Below are positions 52,344 to 60,513 of a stretch of DNA of 64,000 bases, piece by piece. The notes under the pieces were generated by a model. It made no database searches. It was given only the letters and a program-made list of their open reading frames with translations, and was not told the DNA's origin. How positions within the stretch are numbered: the stretch's first letter is position 1; each line of letters opens with the position of its first letter. The DNA comes from Lysinibacillus sphaericus. Lineage in GTDB: Bacteria; Bacillota; Bacilli; Bacillales_A; Planococcaceae. Position numbers and translations under genes: made by a program. The stretch is from assembly GCF_006864135.1 (NCBI RefSeq), contig NZ_SADV01000011.1, positions 54,002 to 118,001 on the forward strand, written 5' to 3'.

Positions 52344-53129
52344 ATGCTTACAATCAGTGAGTTTTCAAAGATCTCATATTTCACATTGAAGACTCTTCGT
52401 TATTATGATGAAATTGGACTTTTAAAACCTGCCTTCATAGACGCTAAAAACAACTATCGCTATTATAATATTTCTCAATTAGAAACAGCTTTATTGATTG
52501 TACGCTTAAAAAGCTATTTATTTTCATTAGAAGAAATTAAGGTTATTTTAGCTAACCGGGAGAATACCGAACTTCTTAACTCTAAAATGAAAGCCAAGCA
52601 AGAAAATCTGACACAGCAGATTACATTTTATTCTTCGTTGTTAAAAAAATTAAAGCATGATATTCAACTATTAGAAGAAGAGGAAAATATCATGGGTTAT
52701 TTAGATCAGATTGAGGTTAAACTTGTGGATCACTTAACCTATCATATATTATCTCAACGAAAACAAATAAATACCGCTGATTTTAATAGTTGTTTAGCAA
52801 AATTTTGTTTGAAAATTTATCATCTATTGCAAAGCCACTTGCTATTTTCCATAGTTCAGAATATGAACCTGAAAATTATGATGTAGAAATTGCGATACCC
52901 CTTGCAATGGCCACAAATAAAACAAGGGTGCTTAATCCTGGTCTTTGTGCAATGGCTACGCTTATTGGATCTTACGATGAATTACCTTCTATTCATACAA
53001 AGCTGCATGTTTGGATTGATGAAAATAACTTTAAACTGAACGGTGCTCCCGTTTGAAGTTTATCAAACGGACCCCTATAGCACACCGGAGGAGAGTAATA
53101 TCATTGAAGTATATTTTCCCATAGAATAA
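52344..53129 (+). pseudogene. MerR-family regulator with GyrI-like domain, two frameshifts
   Basis: Residues 1-75 are an intact MerR winged helix (TISEFSKISYFTLKTLRYYD, EIGLLKPAFID, YRYYNISQLE), followed by the coiled coil and a GyrI-like ligand domain as in BmrR/TipA. The frame shifts near 52785 (NTADFNS continues in another frame as KILFENLSSIAKPLAIFHSS) and again near 53056, after which EVYQTDPYSTPEESNIIEVY completes the usual C-terminus before the TAA at 53127-53129. ATG 52344 follows AAGGGGGTG. Such regulators control multidrug transporters; no target remains nearby. Confidence 0.8.
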
Positions 53130-53147
53130 ATGAGGGAGCGTCATACA

Positions 53148-53792
53148 ATGTACGGTATAAAAAAGCCAACGATAAAAGAAAAAATCTTGATTTTAGTTGC
53201 TGAGATTATCTATTTAATCATTGCCTATTATTTACTTTTCATTACCTATGTCAAATCTAGCATTTCACTAGGACTTTTTATTGCTTTAATTATTACAGCT
53301 TTACGATTAACAGCTATGATGTTTATATGGTTGCCTAGGGGTATTGCATGGCAAGAAGCCATCATGAACAGTATAGCTTTTGTGATTTATTATTTAGGTT
53401 TCCCCATTTTAATGATTACAAGTAATCAGGATGCAAACTTAACGGTACTTATTGTTGGCTGGATATTATTTTTAGGCGGCAGTATGTTAAACACAATTTC
53501 AGAGTTACTTAGAAAACCTTTTAAAGATAATCCTGTAAACCAAGGTAAACTATATACAGATGGTTTGTTTAAATATGCGATTCATATTAATTATCTTGGA
53601 GATTGCCTTTGGGTACTAGGCTTAGCGCTAATCTCTAACAATATTTATAGTTTGCTTATCCCTCTAGGTTTATTCTTAGTATTTGTTTTTGGCTATATTC
53701 CAAAATCTGATGATTACTTACAAAACAAGTACGGAGAACAATTTACACTATATAAGCAGACAACTAAAAAACTAGTTCCTTTTATTTGGTAA
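53148..53792 (+). CDS. ICMT/NnrU-like integral membrane methyltransferase-type protein
   Basis: About 214 residues with five to six hydrophobic segments. The C-terminal half has the isoprenylcysteine methyltransferase-like pattern: GKLYTDGLFKYAIHINYLGD (where ICMT has G-x-Y-x-x-x-R-H-P-x-Y-x-G), then a membrane hairpin and YIPKSDDYLQNKYGEQFTLYKQ. Arg-His of the usual RHP is replaced by IHI. The function of bacterial members is mostly unknown. ATG 53148 follows GAGGGAG; a longer ORF from 53130 has no site. It starts 18 nt after the MerR remnant. Confidence 0.65.
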   Translation: MYGIKKPTIKEKILILVAEIIYLIIAYYLLFITYVKSSISLGLFIALIITALRLTAMMFIWLPRGIAWQEAIMNSIAFVIYYLGFPILMITSNQDANLTVLIVGWILFLGGSMLNTISELLRKPFKDNPVNQGKLYTDGLFKYAIHINYLGDCLWVLGLALISNNIYSLLIPLGLFLVFVFGYIPKSDDYLQNKYGEQFTLYKQTTKKLVPFIW

Positions 53793-53930
53793 ATAGCAAC
53801 AAACTCGAGAACGGAGTATTCAAGATCATCTATTGTATGGTGATCTTTTTTAACTTCTTTCAGAAAATGTTTTATGTAGCGAAAGCAAAGCGTCAGCTAC
53901 ATATAACAACTGTAACTGAGCTTCGTATGT

Positions 53931-54803
53931 TTAAGATACCGTATCCCCTTGTATTGGCTTCTTACCATCTTTAAAAAGAATACGAATGGACTTTCCATAT
54001 ACCAGATCAGGGGAATCCATTACCTGAAAATGAATATGAGGTTCTGATGAATTACCAGAGTTTCCACATTTCCCAATAAGTTGCCCTTCTGTTACATTGT
54101 CTCCTGATTTTACTAAAATTGAGTTCTTTTTAAAATGTGCAATCATACTAAATTCATGATTAGCATGTTCAATCACGACATAGTTTCCTGCTGGATTATG
54201 TTCATCCATTTCACCAGGCACATTATCTTTTATTCCATCTACAACTTTTACGACTTTACCATCTGCTGGCGCTATAAGATCTTCGTCAAAAGCATAAAAA
54301 TCTTCATTTCGAATTTGGCTATTTTGATAAGATTCCCCATCTTGAACTTTTACTAAATCGTAAGCATATCGCTGACTTTCATATACATAATGATAATTTA
54401 CAAATTCATTCGTACCACCCCAAACAACAAACCACTCATCTCTAATTGGCATTATGTATTTATTTTTCGTATATTGTTGGTCCGTTTTTGGATATGTAGT
54501 AAAAGGCTTTAAATAAAAACGTTGTATTTGATTGAGTTCATCAAAGGAAGCTACAACTACTTTCTCTCGTTTATCATCTGACCATACGTAATGCGTTAAA
54601 TTTTGTAATATCGTCTTTGATTCTAATTGATAATTTTCCACGCCACTATTAAAAGATGTGCTTAGCTCAATGAATTGTTCTAAAGTGACGATCTGCTGAA
54701 AGTCTTTTGATGTAGCATCATAAATTTTTTCGTAACCTTCTCTTAACCAAATATCTATGACTTCTTCTGGACTACCGAACTCCCTCACGACAACAACCCC
54801 CAT
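53931..54803 (-). CDS. M23-family peptidase without signal peptide
   Basis: A 290-residue protein. The C-terminal 130 residues are an M23/LytM fold: DEDLIAPADGKVVKVVDGI, GNYVVIEHANHEFSMIAHF, VTEGQLIGKCGNSGNSSEPH and the HxH motif in PHIHFQ. The usual first zinc ligand pair H-x-x-x-D is R-Y-A-Y-D, so His is replaced by Arg as in a common Bacillus subgroup. The N-terminal 120 residues resemble a DUF3887/NTF2-like domain. No signal peptide is visible. ATG 54803 has no clear site; GTG 54788 follows GGGGGT and may be the true start. The gene is monocistronic. Confidence 0.75.
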   Translation of the reverse strand: MGVVVVREFGSPEEVIDIWLREGYEKIYDATSKDFQQIVTLEQFIELSTSFNSGVENYQLESKTILQNLTHYVWSDDKREKVVVASFDELNQIQRFYLKPFTTYPKTDQQYTKNKYIMPIRDEWFVVWGGTNEFVNYHYVYESQRYAYDLVKVQDGESYQNSQIRNEDFYAFDEDLIAPADGKVVKVVDGIKDNVPGEMDEHNPAGNYVVIEHANHEFSMIAHFKKNSILVKSGDNVTEGQLIGKCGNSGNSSEPHIHFQVMDSPDLVYGKSIRILFKDGKKPIQGDTVS

Positions 54804-54884
54804 TAATGTATAAATAAAACATTAAATGTATTTACGAGGTTTAATTACGAAAAGTTTCAATAACTACTTTTTTCTCATCGCCAT

Positions 54885-54975
54885 AACGTGTTGTTGATTT
54901 CCGTTCCGACTGGGCGCTTTCCTTGGGGCGTCCGTGAACCGCTTCACTGCAGGGCCCATCTGTGAGGCTACGCAT
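54885..54975 (+). repeat. Dispersed repeat (family B)
   Basis: The best-preserved copy: CGTGTTGTTGATTTCCGTTC, GGGCGTCCGTGAACCGCTTC, ACTGCAGGGCCCATCTGTGA. The 270-bp gap upstream of the dipeptidase gene holds nothing else recognisable. Confidence 0.65.
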
Positions 54976-55073
54976 TAAGAGAAACGTTAGAAACCATTGC
55001 TATAACAAGATTCCCCAACCACATTATGCTATACTATTTCTATTATCGAAATATTTGAAAAGAGGGATGCTAG

Positions 55074-56456
55074 ATGACAAATTTACAGCAATTAGATGCG
55101 TATTTCTCAGTACATCGCGAAGCACATTTAAATGAATTAAATGAATTTTTACGTATTCCAAGTATTAGTTCTTTATCAGAGCATAAAGGAGATATACAAA
55201 ATGCGGCTGAGTGGCTAGCAAATGCTTTTAAAAAGCTAAATCTTGAGAATGTCTCTATTACGCAAACTGCAGGTCACCCTGTTGTTTATGCGGATTGGTT
55301 ACACGCAGAGGATAAACCAACAATTCTATTTTACGGTCATTATGATGTACAACCGGTTGACCCACTAAATTTATGGGAAACAGAGCCATTCAACCCGACA
55401 ATCCGAGACAACAAACTATTCGCTCGTGGTGCTAGTGACGATAAAGGGCAAGTGTTTATGCACTTAAAAATGATTGAAGCATTATTTGCGACAACTGGCA
55501 CTTTACCAGTGAACGTGAAATTCATCTATGAAGGTGAAGAAGAAATTGGTAGTCCTAACCTTCCTGCCTATGTTGAAGAGCATAAGGAGAAACTAGCTGC
55601 TGATTTAATTTTGATTTCTGATACAGGTTTATATGGCCCTGGTAAGCCTGCTGTATGCTATGGATTACGTGGCTTAACAGGTGTTCAAATCGATGTTCGT
55701 GGTGCAAAAGGCGACCTTCACTCTGGTCTTTACGGTGGCGGTGTCCAAAACGCTATTCATGCATTAGCTGACATTTTAGCATCCTTCCGCGATGAGCATG
55801 GCACAATTCAAGTTGAGGGCTTCTATGATAAAGTTTTACCATTATCGGAAGAGGAACGCGAAGCTTACCGTGGGCTTGGTTTCGATGAAGAATCCGTGAA
55901 GGAAGAAGTTGGCGTGAAGGAATTATTCGGTGAAGCTGGTTATTCCTATTTAGAACGTACTTGGGCACGCCCAACATTAGAGATCAATGGTGTGTTTGGT
56001 GGCTTCTCTGGCGAAGGCATTAAAACAGTGCTTCCTGCTGAGGCTGGCGCAAAAATCACATGCCGTCTAGTACCAAATCAAGAGCCTAATGAAATTGTAG
56101 CACTATTAAAAGCACATATTGAAAAACATAAGCCAACTGGCGTTGAAGTGACAATCTCTGAATTCGATAAAGGTCGCCCATTCTTAACACCATTTGATCA
56201 TCCATTTATCCAAGCTGCTGGTCGCTCATACGAAAAAGTATATAATGTACCAACTGCTTACACACGTGGAGGTGGATCCATCCCTATCGTAGCTGCCTTT
56301 GATGAAATTTTAGAATTGCCAGTAGTGCTAATGGGCTTCGGCTTATCAAGCGAAAACTTCCATGCACCAAATGAACACTTCCATTTAGAAAACTTCGATA
56401 AAGGATTACGCGTTTTAAGTGATTATTTATTCGAGGTAGCTGAATTACAAAAATAA
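55074..56456 (+). CDS. M20 dipeptidase
   Basis: A 460-residue zinc peptidase of the M20 dipeptidase type. Metal ligands are visible in FYGHYDVQP, ARGASDDKGQ and IYEGEEEIGSPN, and near the end ENFHAPNEHF; the central domain with LHSGLYGGGVQNAIHAL is the dimerisation lid. It cleaves dipeptides with broad specificity in the cytoplasm. ATG 55074 follows AGAGGGATG. Length is normal. A shared terminator separates it from the convergent nitroreductase gene. Confidence 0.9.
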   Translation: MTNLQQLDAYFSVHREAHLNELNEFLRIPSISSLSEHKGDIQNAAEWLANAFKKLNLENVSITQTAGHPVVYADWLHAEDKPTILFYGHYDVQPVDPLNLWETEPFNPTIRDNKLFARGASDDKGQVFMHLKMIEALFATTGTLPVNVKFIYEGEEEIGSPNLPAYVEEHKEKLAADLILISDTGLYGPGKPAVCYGLRGLTGVQIDVRGAKGDLHSGLYGGGVQNAIHALADILASFRDEHGTIQVEGFYDKVLPLSEEEREAYRGLGFDEESVKEEVGVKELFGEAGYSYLERTWARPTLEINGVFGGFSGEGIKTVLPAEAGAKITCRLVPNQEPNEIVALLKAHIEKHKPTGVEVTISEFDKGRPFLTPFDHPFIQAAGRSYEKVYNVPTAYTRGGGSIPIVAAFDEILELPVVLMGFGLSSENFHAPNEHFHLENFDKGLRVLSDYLFEVAELQK

Positions 56457-56465
56457 ATTAAATAA

Positions 56466-56498
56466 ATCCCCTCGTCCATTTTAAACGAGGGGATTTTA
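56466..56498. terminator. Bidirectional terminator
   Basis: AATCCCCTCGT and ACGAGGGGATT form an 11-bp stem with a 9-nt loop between the convergent dipeptidase and nitroreductase genes. Confidence 0.8.
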
Positions 56499-56504
56499 CT
56501 TTTG

Positions 56505-57077
56505 TTATTCTCCAAAAATTGAAACGATATCTACTGATTTTTTTCGTTCTTTCCCTTTTGGTACTTCATCAAAATAGCCAACTTGTAGCATCGCGATCAC
56601 GCGCTCACCTGGCTGAATCTTTAGAGCTGCACGGAATTTCGGGTTATCTAGGAACCCAGGTGTTTTCCAACATGAGCCGATTCCTCTATCCCAAGCTAGC
56701 AATTGCATATTTTGAATAAAAATACTTGCCGCTCCGTAATCTTCTAAACGCTCTTTTTGTCGAGCATCCTCTGGAACGATGACAAAAGCATAGCCACCCG
56801 GTAATGTAAATTTCGTCATTTGCTTCGCTAAATCTTCACTTGAAAGCTCCTGCCATTTCGGTATCGTTAGATCACGCAATAAATTATGAAGACCATCTAA
56901 CTCCTTACCACATGCAACAACTAAACGCCAAGGCTCTCGATTTCCATGATTCGGTGCCCACACTGCATCGTCAATAATGGCCAATAAGTCTTCACGATCT
57001 ACCGGCTGTCCATTAAACTTTTTAATAGATCGACGCTCAATAATCGCATCCCTAACAGATAAAATTTGTTCGCTCAT
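56505..57077 (-). CDS. Nitroreductase-family protein
   Basis: A 190-residue FMN oxidoreductase. IIERRSIKKFNGQPVD opens the family fold and binds FMN phosphate; WAPNHGNREPWRLVV and GIGSCWKTPGF are the other FMN and dimer segments. Bacillus YdjA/YfhC-like members reduce nitro groups or quinones with NAD(P)H. ATG 57077 follows AGAAGGAGAT. It is convergent with the dipeptidase gene and is not in an operon. Confidence 0.88.
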   Translation of the reverse strand: MSEQILSVRDAIIERRSIKKFNGQPVDREDLLAIIDDAVWAPNHGNREPWRLVVACGKELDGLHNLLRDLTIPKWQELSSEDLAKQMTKFTLPGGYAFVIVPEDARQKERLEDYGAASIFIQNMQLLAWDRGIGSCWKTPGFLDNPKFRAALKIQPGERVIAMLQVGYFDEVPKGKERKKSVDIVSIFGE

Positions 57078-57117
57078 TTACTCTTATCTCCTTCTAAACA
57101 CTACAATAATTAAGATT

Positions 57118-57375
57118 TATCTTCATTCAGCAAATGTTTTATGTAACGTAAGTGAAACGGCCGTTACAAATCTCTCTTGTACCGAAAGCAAAGCGACAGG
57201 TACAGAAGACTAGACTCCCTTCTCTGAAAGTGATGAGATAAATTCAGATATAGTTCCTTTATTTGGTATCCACATACCTACTGAATGAAGATAAAGCCTC
57301 TGGCGGATTTCACGGATTTTGTAATCACAATTCAAAATCTGGACGCAATTACGCCAAGGCAAAATTAATATCTTC
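57118..57375 (+). repeat. Dispersed structured repeat (family A, long form)
   Basis: Arms ATCTTCATTCAG (57120 region) and CTGAATGAAGAT (57281 region) enclose about 150 bp that includes TGTAACGTAAGTGAAACGGC and AGCAAAGCGACAGG. After the second arm come AAAGCCTCTGGCGGATTTCA and CGCAATTACGCCAAGGCAAA. This is the family A order with a longer insert. It fills most of the gap 57078-57423. Confidence 0.65.
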
Positions 57376-57423
57376 TCTCTTTCACATTATCACAAAATGA
57401 TGAGCTTTAACACTACTATCACC

Positions 57424-57918
57424 TTAAGCAAAACTATCTTCTATATGAATATAATGATAAGTCATGCTTGGCGTATAAGCCGTTGAGTCTTCATAAAAAT
57501 ACGGTCGATTAATGCTATCTGAAGTGTGTGCGTTAACATATGGAATACCATTTTGGATACTTGTCACAATTACGGAATGATCAACTCTTCCATCCCCTTG
57601 GAAATCATAAAAAATGATATCCCCAAGTTCTAATTCTTCCGCAGATTGTACACGCCTACCCTTCAATCCCGTTGTAGAGCCTTCCAAATACCATCTAAGG
57701 GAATGTGCAACAGACCAGCTAAAGCTCCAATTTCCATGTTGAACCCACCAACCTTTCCCTCTATTTGGAGCACCTCGCATCGGTGCTCCTCCAGCAAGTA
57801 AACATTGGGATATATAGTTCGTACAATCAACAGTAAAATTCGGAAATGCTGGATTACGCCTGTTCCACCACAAGTTTGCATACTGTACAGCGGCCTGTCT
57901 GTTATACATTTTTGCCAC
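57424..57918 (-). CDS. Amidase_6-domain protein
   Basis: A 164-residue protein with the putative amidase domain PF12671 (CHAP-like fold): YNRQAAVQYANLWWNRRNP, then DCTNYISQCLLAGGAP with the probable catalytic Cys, GDIIFYDFQGDGRVDHSVIV with the His, and VNAHTSDSINRPY. No signal peptide or membrane segment is seen, unlike wall-acting relatives. Start is GTG 57918 behind AAGGAGGGG; the ORF could open eight codons earlier, inside that site. Confidence 0.82.
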   Translation of the reverse strand: MAKMYNRQAAVQYANLWWNRRNPAFPNFTVDCTNYISQCLLAGGAPMRGAPNRGKGWWVQHGNWSFSWSVAHSLRWYLEGSTTGLKGRRVQSAEELELGDIIFYDFQGDGRVDHSVIVTSIQNGIPYVNAHTSDSINRPYFYEDSTAYTPSMTYHYIHIEDSFA

Positions 57919-58101
57919 GCTTCCCCTCCTTAAGTTCAACATATGTATAATGAGGGATTTCTATTAGCTAGGTCCTTATTCATAAAAATGTCGAATGTGG
58001 TCTTATTTGGCACTATCATTGCCAATTTTGAGATAGTTTTTGCTACAATAAGGGTAAGGAATTATAGGCTTTTATATTACGAATCAGAAGGGATGTTGAA
58101 A

Positions 58102-59124
58102 TTGAAGCAGCATGCTGAGAAAGAAATTATACAACCTACTCTTTTATGCGATAAAAAAGGTAATTTAAATCCAGCTGCCATTGGATTTGCTCGTAAACCT
58201 CTCATAAACAGCAATTTAAGTGGCCATATCATGCGCAAAAAGAAATGGAATTATTGGTGTGTCTATGGCGATGAGATCATCTTCTCAGCTACTATTAGCC
58301 ATCTAGACTACGCAGCGGTCTGCTTCGTCTATTTCCTTGAATATGAAACACAGCGCTACTTTGAAAAAACAATTACAATTCCATTGGGTGGAAAGTTAAA
58401 AATGCCTACGCAGGTGCTAGATTCAGTATCCTTCAAAAATAGTGAAATGATGATTGATATGACATATGTACAAAATGAAACACATCTATCCGTTTCAATC
58501 CCAGACTTCGATGGAGATGTTTTACGTGCAAAGCTTGTCATTCAGCATCCGCCTACAGATGAGTCATTGAATGTAGTCATCCCTTGGAATCGTAAAACAT
58601 TCCAATTCACAGGTAAGCATCATATACTCCCCACTTCTGGGTTTGTGACGATTGGTAATCGCCGTTTTATGTTTTCTCCTGAGGAAAACTTCTCTGTCCT
58701 AGAATACAGTCGTGGCGTTTGGCCCCGTGAATCCACATGGACTTGGGGAATGGCCTCACAGCGAGTTCGAGGCAGACGAATCGGACTCAATTTAGGGGGT
58801 AAATGGACAGACGGAACCGGAATGACGGAAAATGCTGTTTTCGTTGAAGGTAAAATGACAAAAATACATGAGGATGTACTGTTCAATTATAATCGAGAGG
58901 ATTTAATGCAACGATGGAAAATTAAAACTAAATTCACGAACCAAGTTTCATTAACATTCTCCCCATTTTTCGAACGTGTATCCGTCACAAAAGCTGGTCT
59001 CATAAAATCTGAAGTACATCAAATGTTTGGCTATTTCGACGGCTCCGTATTACTAGACAATGGCGAAACACTTGTCATCAAACAAATGCTAGGCAGTATC
59101 GAAGAAAACCGCGCAAAGTGGTAA
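58102..59124 (+). CDS. DUF2804-domain protein
   Basis: A 340-residue protein of the DUF2804 family: EIIQPTLLCDKKGNLNPAAI at the N-terminus, then WNYWCVYGDEIIFSATISHL, and the conserved WTWGMASQRVRGRRIGLNLGG (split near WTWG and GRRIGLNLGG). Members are predicted lipocalin-like and cytoplasmic; function unknown. Start is best as TTG 58102, 9 nt after AGAAGGG; ATG 58093 and TTG 58096 overlap that site, and the longer frame from 57943 covers the divergent promoter region. Confidence 0.75.
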   Translation: MKQHAEKEIIQPTLLCDKKGNLNPAAIGFARKPLINSNLSGHIMRKKKWNYWCVYGDEIIFSATISHLDYAAVCFVYFLEYETQRYFEKTITIPLGGKLKMPTQVLDSVSFKNSEMMIDMTYVQNETHLSVSIPDFDGDVLRAKLVIQHPPTDESLNVVIPWNRKTFQFTGKHHILPTSGFVTIGNRRFMFSPEENFSVLEYSRGVWPRESTWTWGMASQRVRGRRIGLNLGGKWTDGTGMTENAVFVEGKMTKIHEDVLFNYNREDLMQRWKIKTKFTNQVSLTFSPFFERVSVTKAGLIKSEVHQMFGYFDGSVLLDNGETLVIKQMLGSIEENRAKW

Positions 59125-59164
59125 GAACCAAAAATTAATGGCTTACTATACTCTTCACATACTA

Positions 59165-59232
59165 GGATTTAACGCACTGATTCGCACACCTCAGCGCGTT
59201 AAATCCGAAAAAGCCCTTAATAGCGCCTTTTT
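59165..59232. terminator. Double hairpin after the DUF2804 gene
   Basis: GGATTTAACGC / GCGTTAAATCC (59165-59175 / 59196-59206) is followed at once by an imperfect hairpin AAAAAGCCC...GCGCCTTTTT (59208-59232), which ends in a T run and may terminate transcription in both directions. Confidence 0.5.
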
Positions 59233-59279
59233 CGGCGATTGGCGGTTTTATCCGCCGCTTTAGCTGGTTCTATCCTCGT

Positions 59280-59605
59280 CAATCTGTCGGGGCTGATTCT
59301 CGATTTTGGCTGTTCTATCCACGACTTTGACCATTCTATCCGTCACTTCGACTCTTCTATCCGTCTCTCTGATTCCTATCCATCACTTCGACTTTTCTTT
59401 CCGTCGTTCTGGACTTCCTATCCGTCGCTTTGACCATTCTATCCGTCACTTCGGCTTTTCTTTCCATCGCTCCGAACTTCCTATCCGTCGCTTTGACTTT
59501 TCTTTCCGTCGCCCTAATTTCTATCCGTCACTTCAGCTTTTCTTTCCATCCTCCGAACTTCCTATCCGTCGCTTTGACTTTTCTTTCCGTCACTCTAATT
59601 TCTAT
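59280..59605. repeat. 21-bp tandem repeat array 4
   Basis: About fifteen 21-bp units of the forms TTCTATCCGTCACTTCGACT and TTCTTTCCGTCGCTTTGACT (each plus one base), with a few 19-20-bp units. The unit sequence is that of array 1, more than 52 kb away, so the two are one subfamily. It lies between convergent genes, ending about 20 bp before the GDPD stop codon. Confidence 0.88.
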
Positions 59606-59626
59606 CCCCCCTGCCATTCAACCCTC

Positions 59627-60346
59627 CTAATCAGTCAATCCAGATACTATCTTTTCCGGGTCGTCTGTAAATATTGCCTGTACACCAAGCTGCTGTAATT
59701 GCTTTGCATGCTCGACATCATTAACTGTATAGACACGGACAGTTGCTCCTTCATTAAGAGCTTCTTGAATGGATCTCCGAAATGCTGTAGGTAGGCTAAC
59801 ATGGATAGCATCTGCAGGTATTTGAGCTGTATAGCAGTTAAAATCAACTAAAATTTCCGCAAACAGTGCCGCTTTTTCAATATATGGTGCTCTTTGTGCG
59901 ACGATCTGAATAGATTCATGATTAAAGGAGGAAATAATGACTCTCTCTGTCATTTGATATGCAGCGACCTCCTTAATTACAAGCGCTTCTATCCCGTTAT
60001 ATGGAAATATATCGGTTTTGAGCTCAATATTAATGCGGTGATTTGTGCCTGCAAATAGCTCTAAAACGTCTCCTAGAGTTGGTATACTCTCCTCCTCAAA
60101 TTTAGAAGAAAACCATGAACCATAATCAAATGCACGAAGCTCTTGTAGCGTGTAATCCTTTACGTAGCCAGAGCCATTAGATGTGCGATCGATCGTTTCA
60201 TCATGAATAACGACCAACTCCCTATCCGCTGTTAAATGAACATCTAGTTCAATCCCTGTAATCGAAAGCTTTGATGCGGCCATAAAAGCAGCCATAGTGT
60301 TTTCTGGGTAATGTGCCGAAACGCCTCTATGGGAAAAAATATCCAA
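59627..60346 (-). CDS. Glycerophosphodiester phosphodiesterase
   Basis: A 239-residue cytoplasmic GDPD, a TIM-barrel enzyme releasing glycerol-3-phosphate from deacylated phospholipids. The catalytic HRG is in SHRGVSAHYPENTMAAF, the metal ligands in GIELDVHLTADRELVVIHDE, and the second Glu in INIELKT. There is no signal peptide, unlike secreted GlpQ. TTG 60346 is 8 nt after AGGAGG and is chosen over the longer frame from 60379, which overlaps that site. It is divergent from helD. Confidence 0.9.
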   Translation of the reverse strand: MDIFSHRGVSAHYPENTMAAFMAASKLSITGIELDVHLTADRELVVIHDETIDRTSNGSGYVKDYTLQELRAFDYGSWFSSKFEEESIPTLGDVLELFAGTNHRINIELKTDIFPYNGIEALVIKEVAAYQMTERVIISSFNHESIQIVAQRAPYIEKAALFAEILVDFNCYTAQIPADAIHVSLPTAFRRSIQEALNEGATVRVYTVNDVEHAKQLQQLGVQAIFTDDPEKIVSGLTD

Positions 60347-60513
60347 ATTCGATAACCTCCTATTTCGCCCAACTCTCAACTCAGGTGGGCCATTAAAATT
60401 TCGATTTCTCTTCTTTCTTAATAAGCCTATTACAATTTCACTTGATGGTAAATATTATATATAGTAGTATGAGAATCTATTTGAAAATGCAAGTACTTAG
60501 GAGGTGCTAAAAA

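Noticed and set aside
52790..53056. Separate 88-residue gene
   Set aside because: It is the continuation of the frameshifted MerR/GyrI-like gene in another frame, with no ribosome site.
57943..58092. N-terminal extension of the DUF2804 protein
   Set aside because: It has no ribosome site, reads like intergenic sequence and family members start near TTG 58102.
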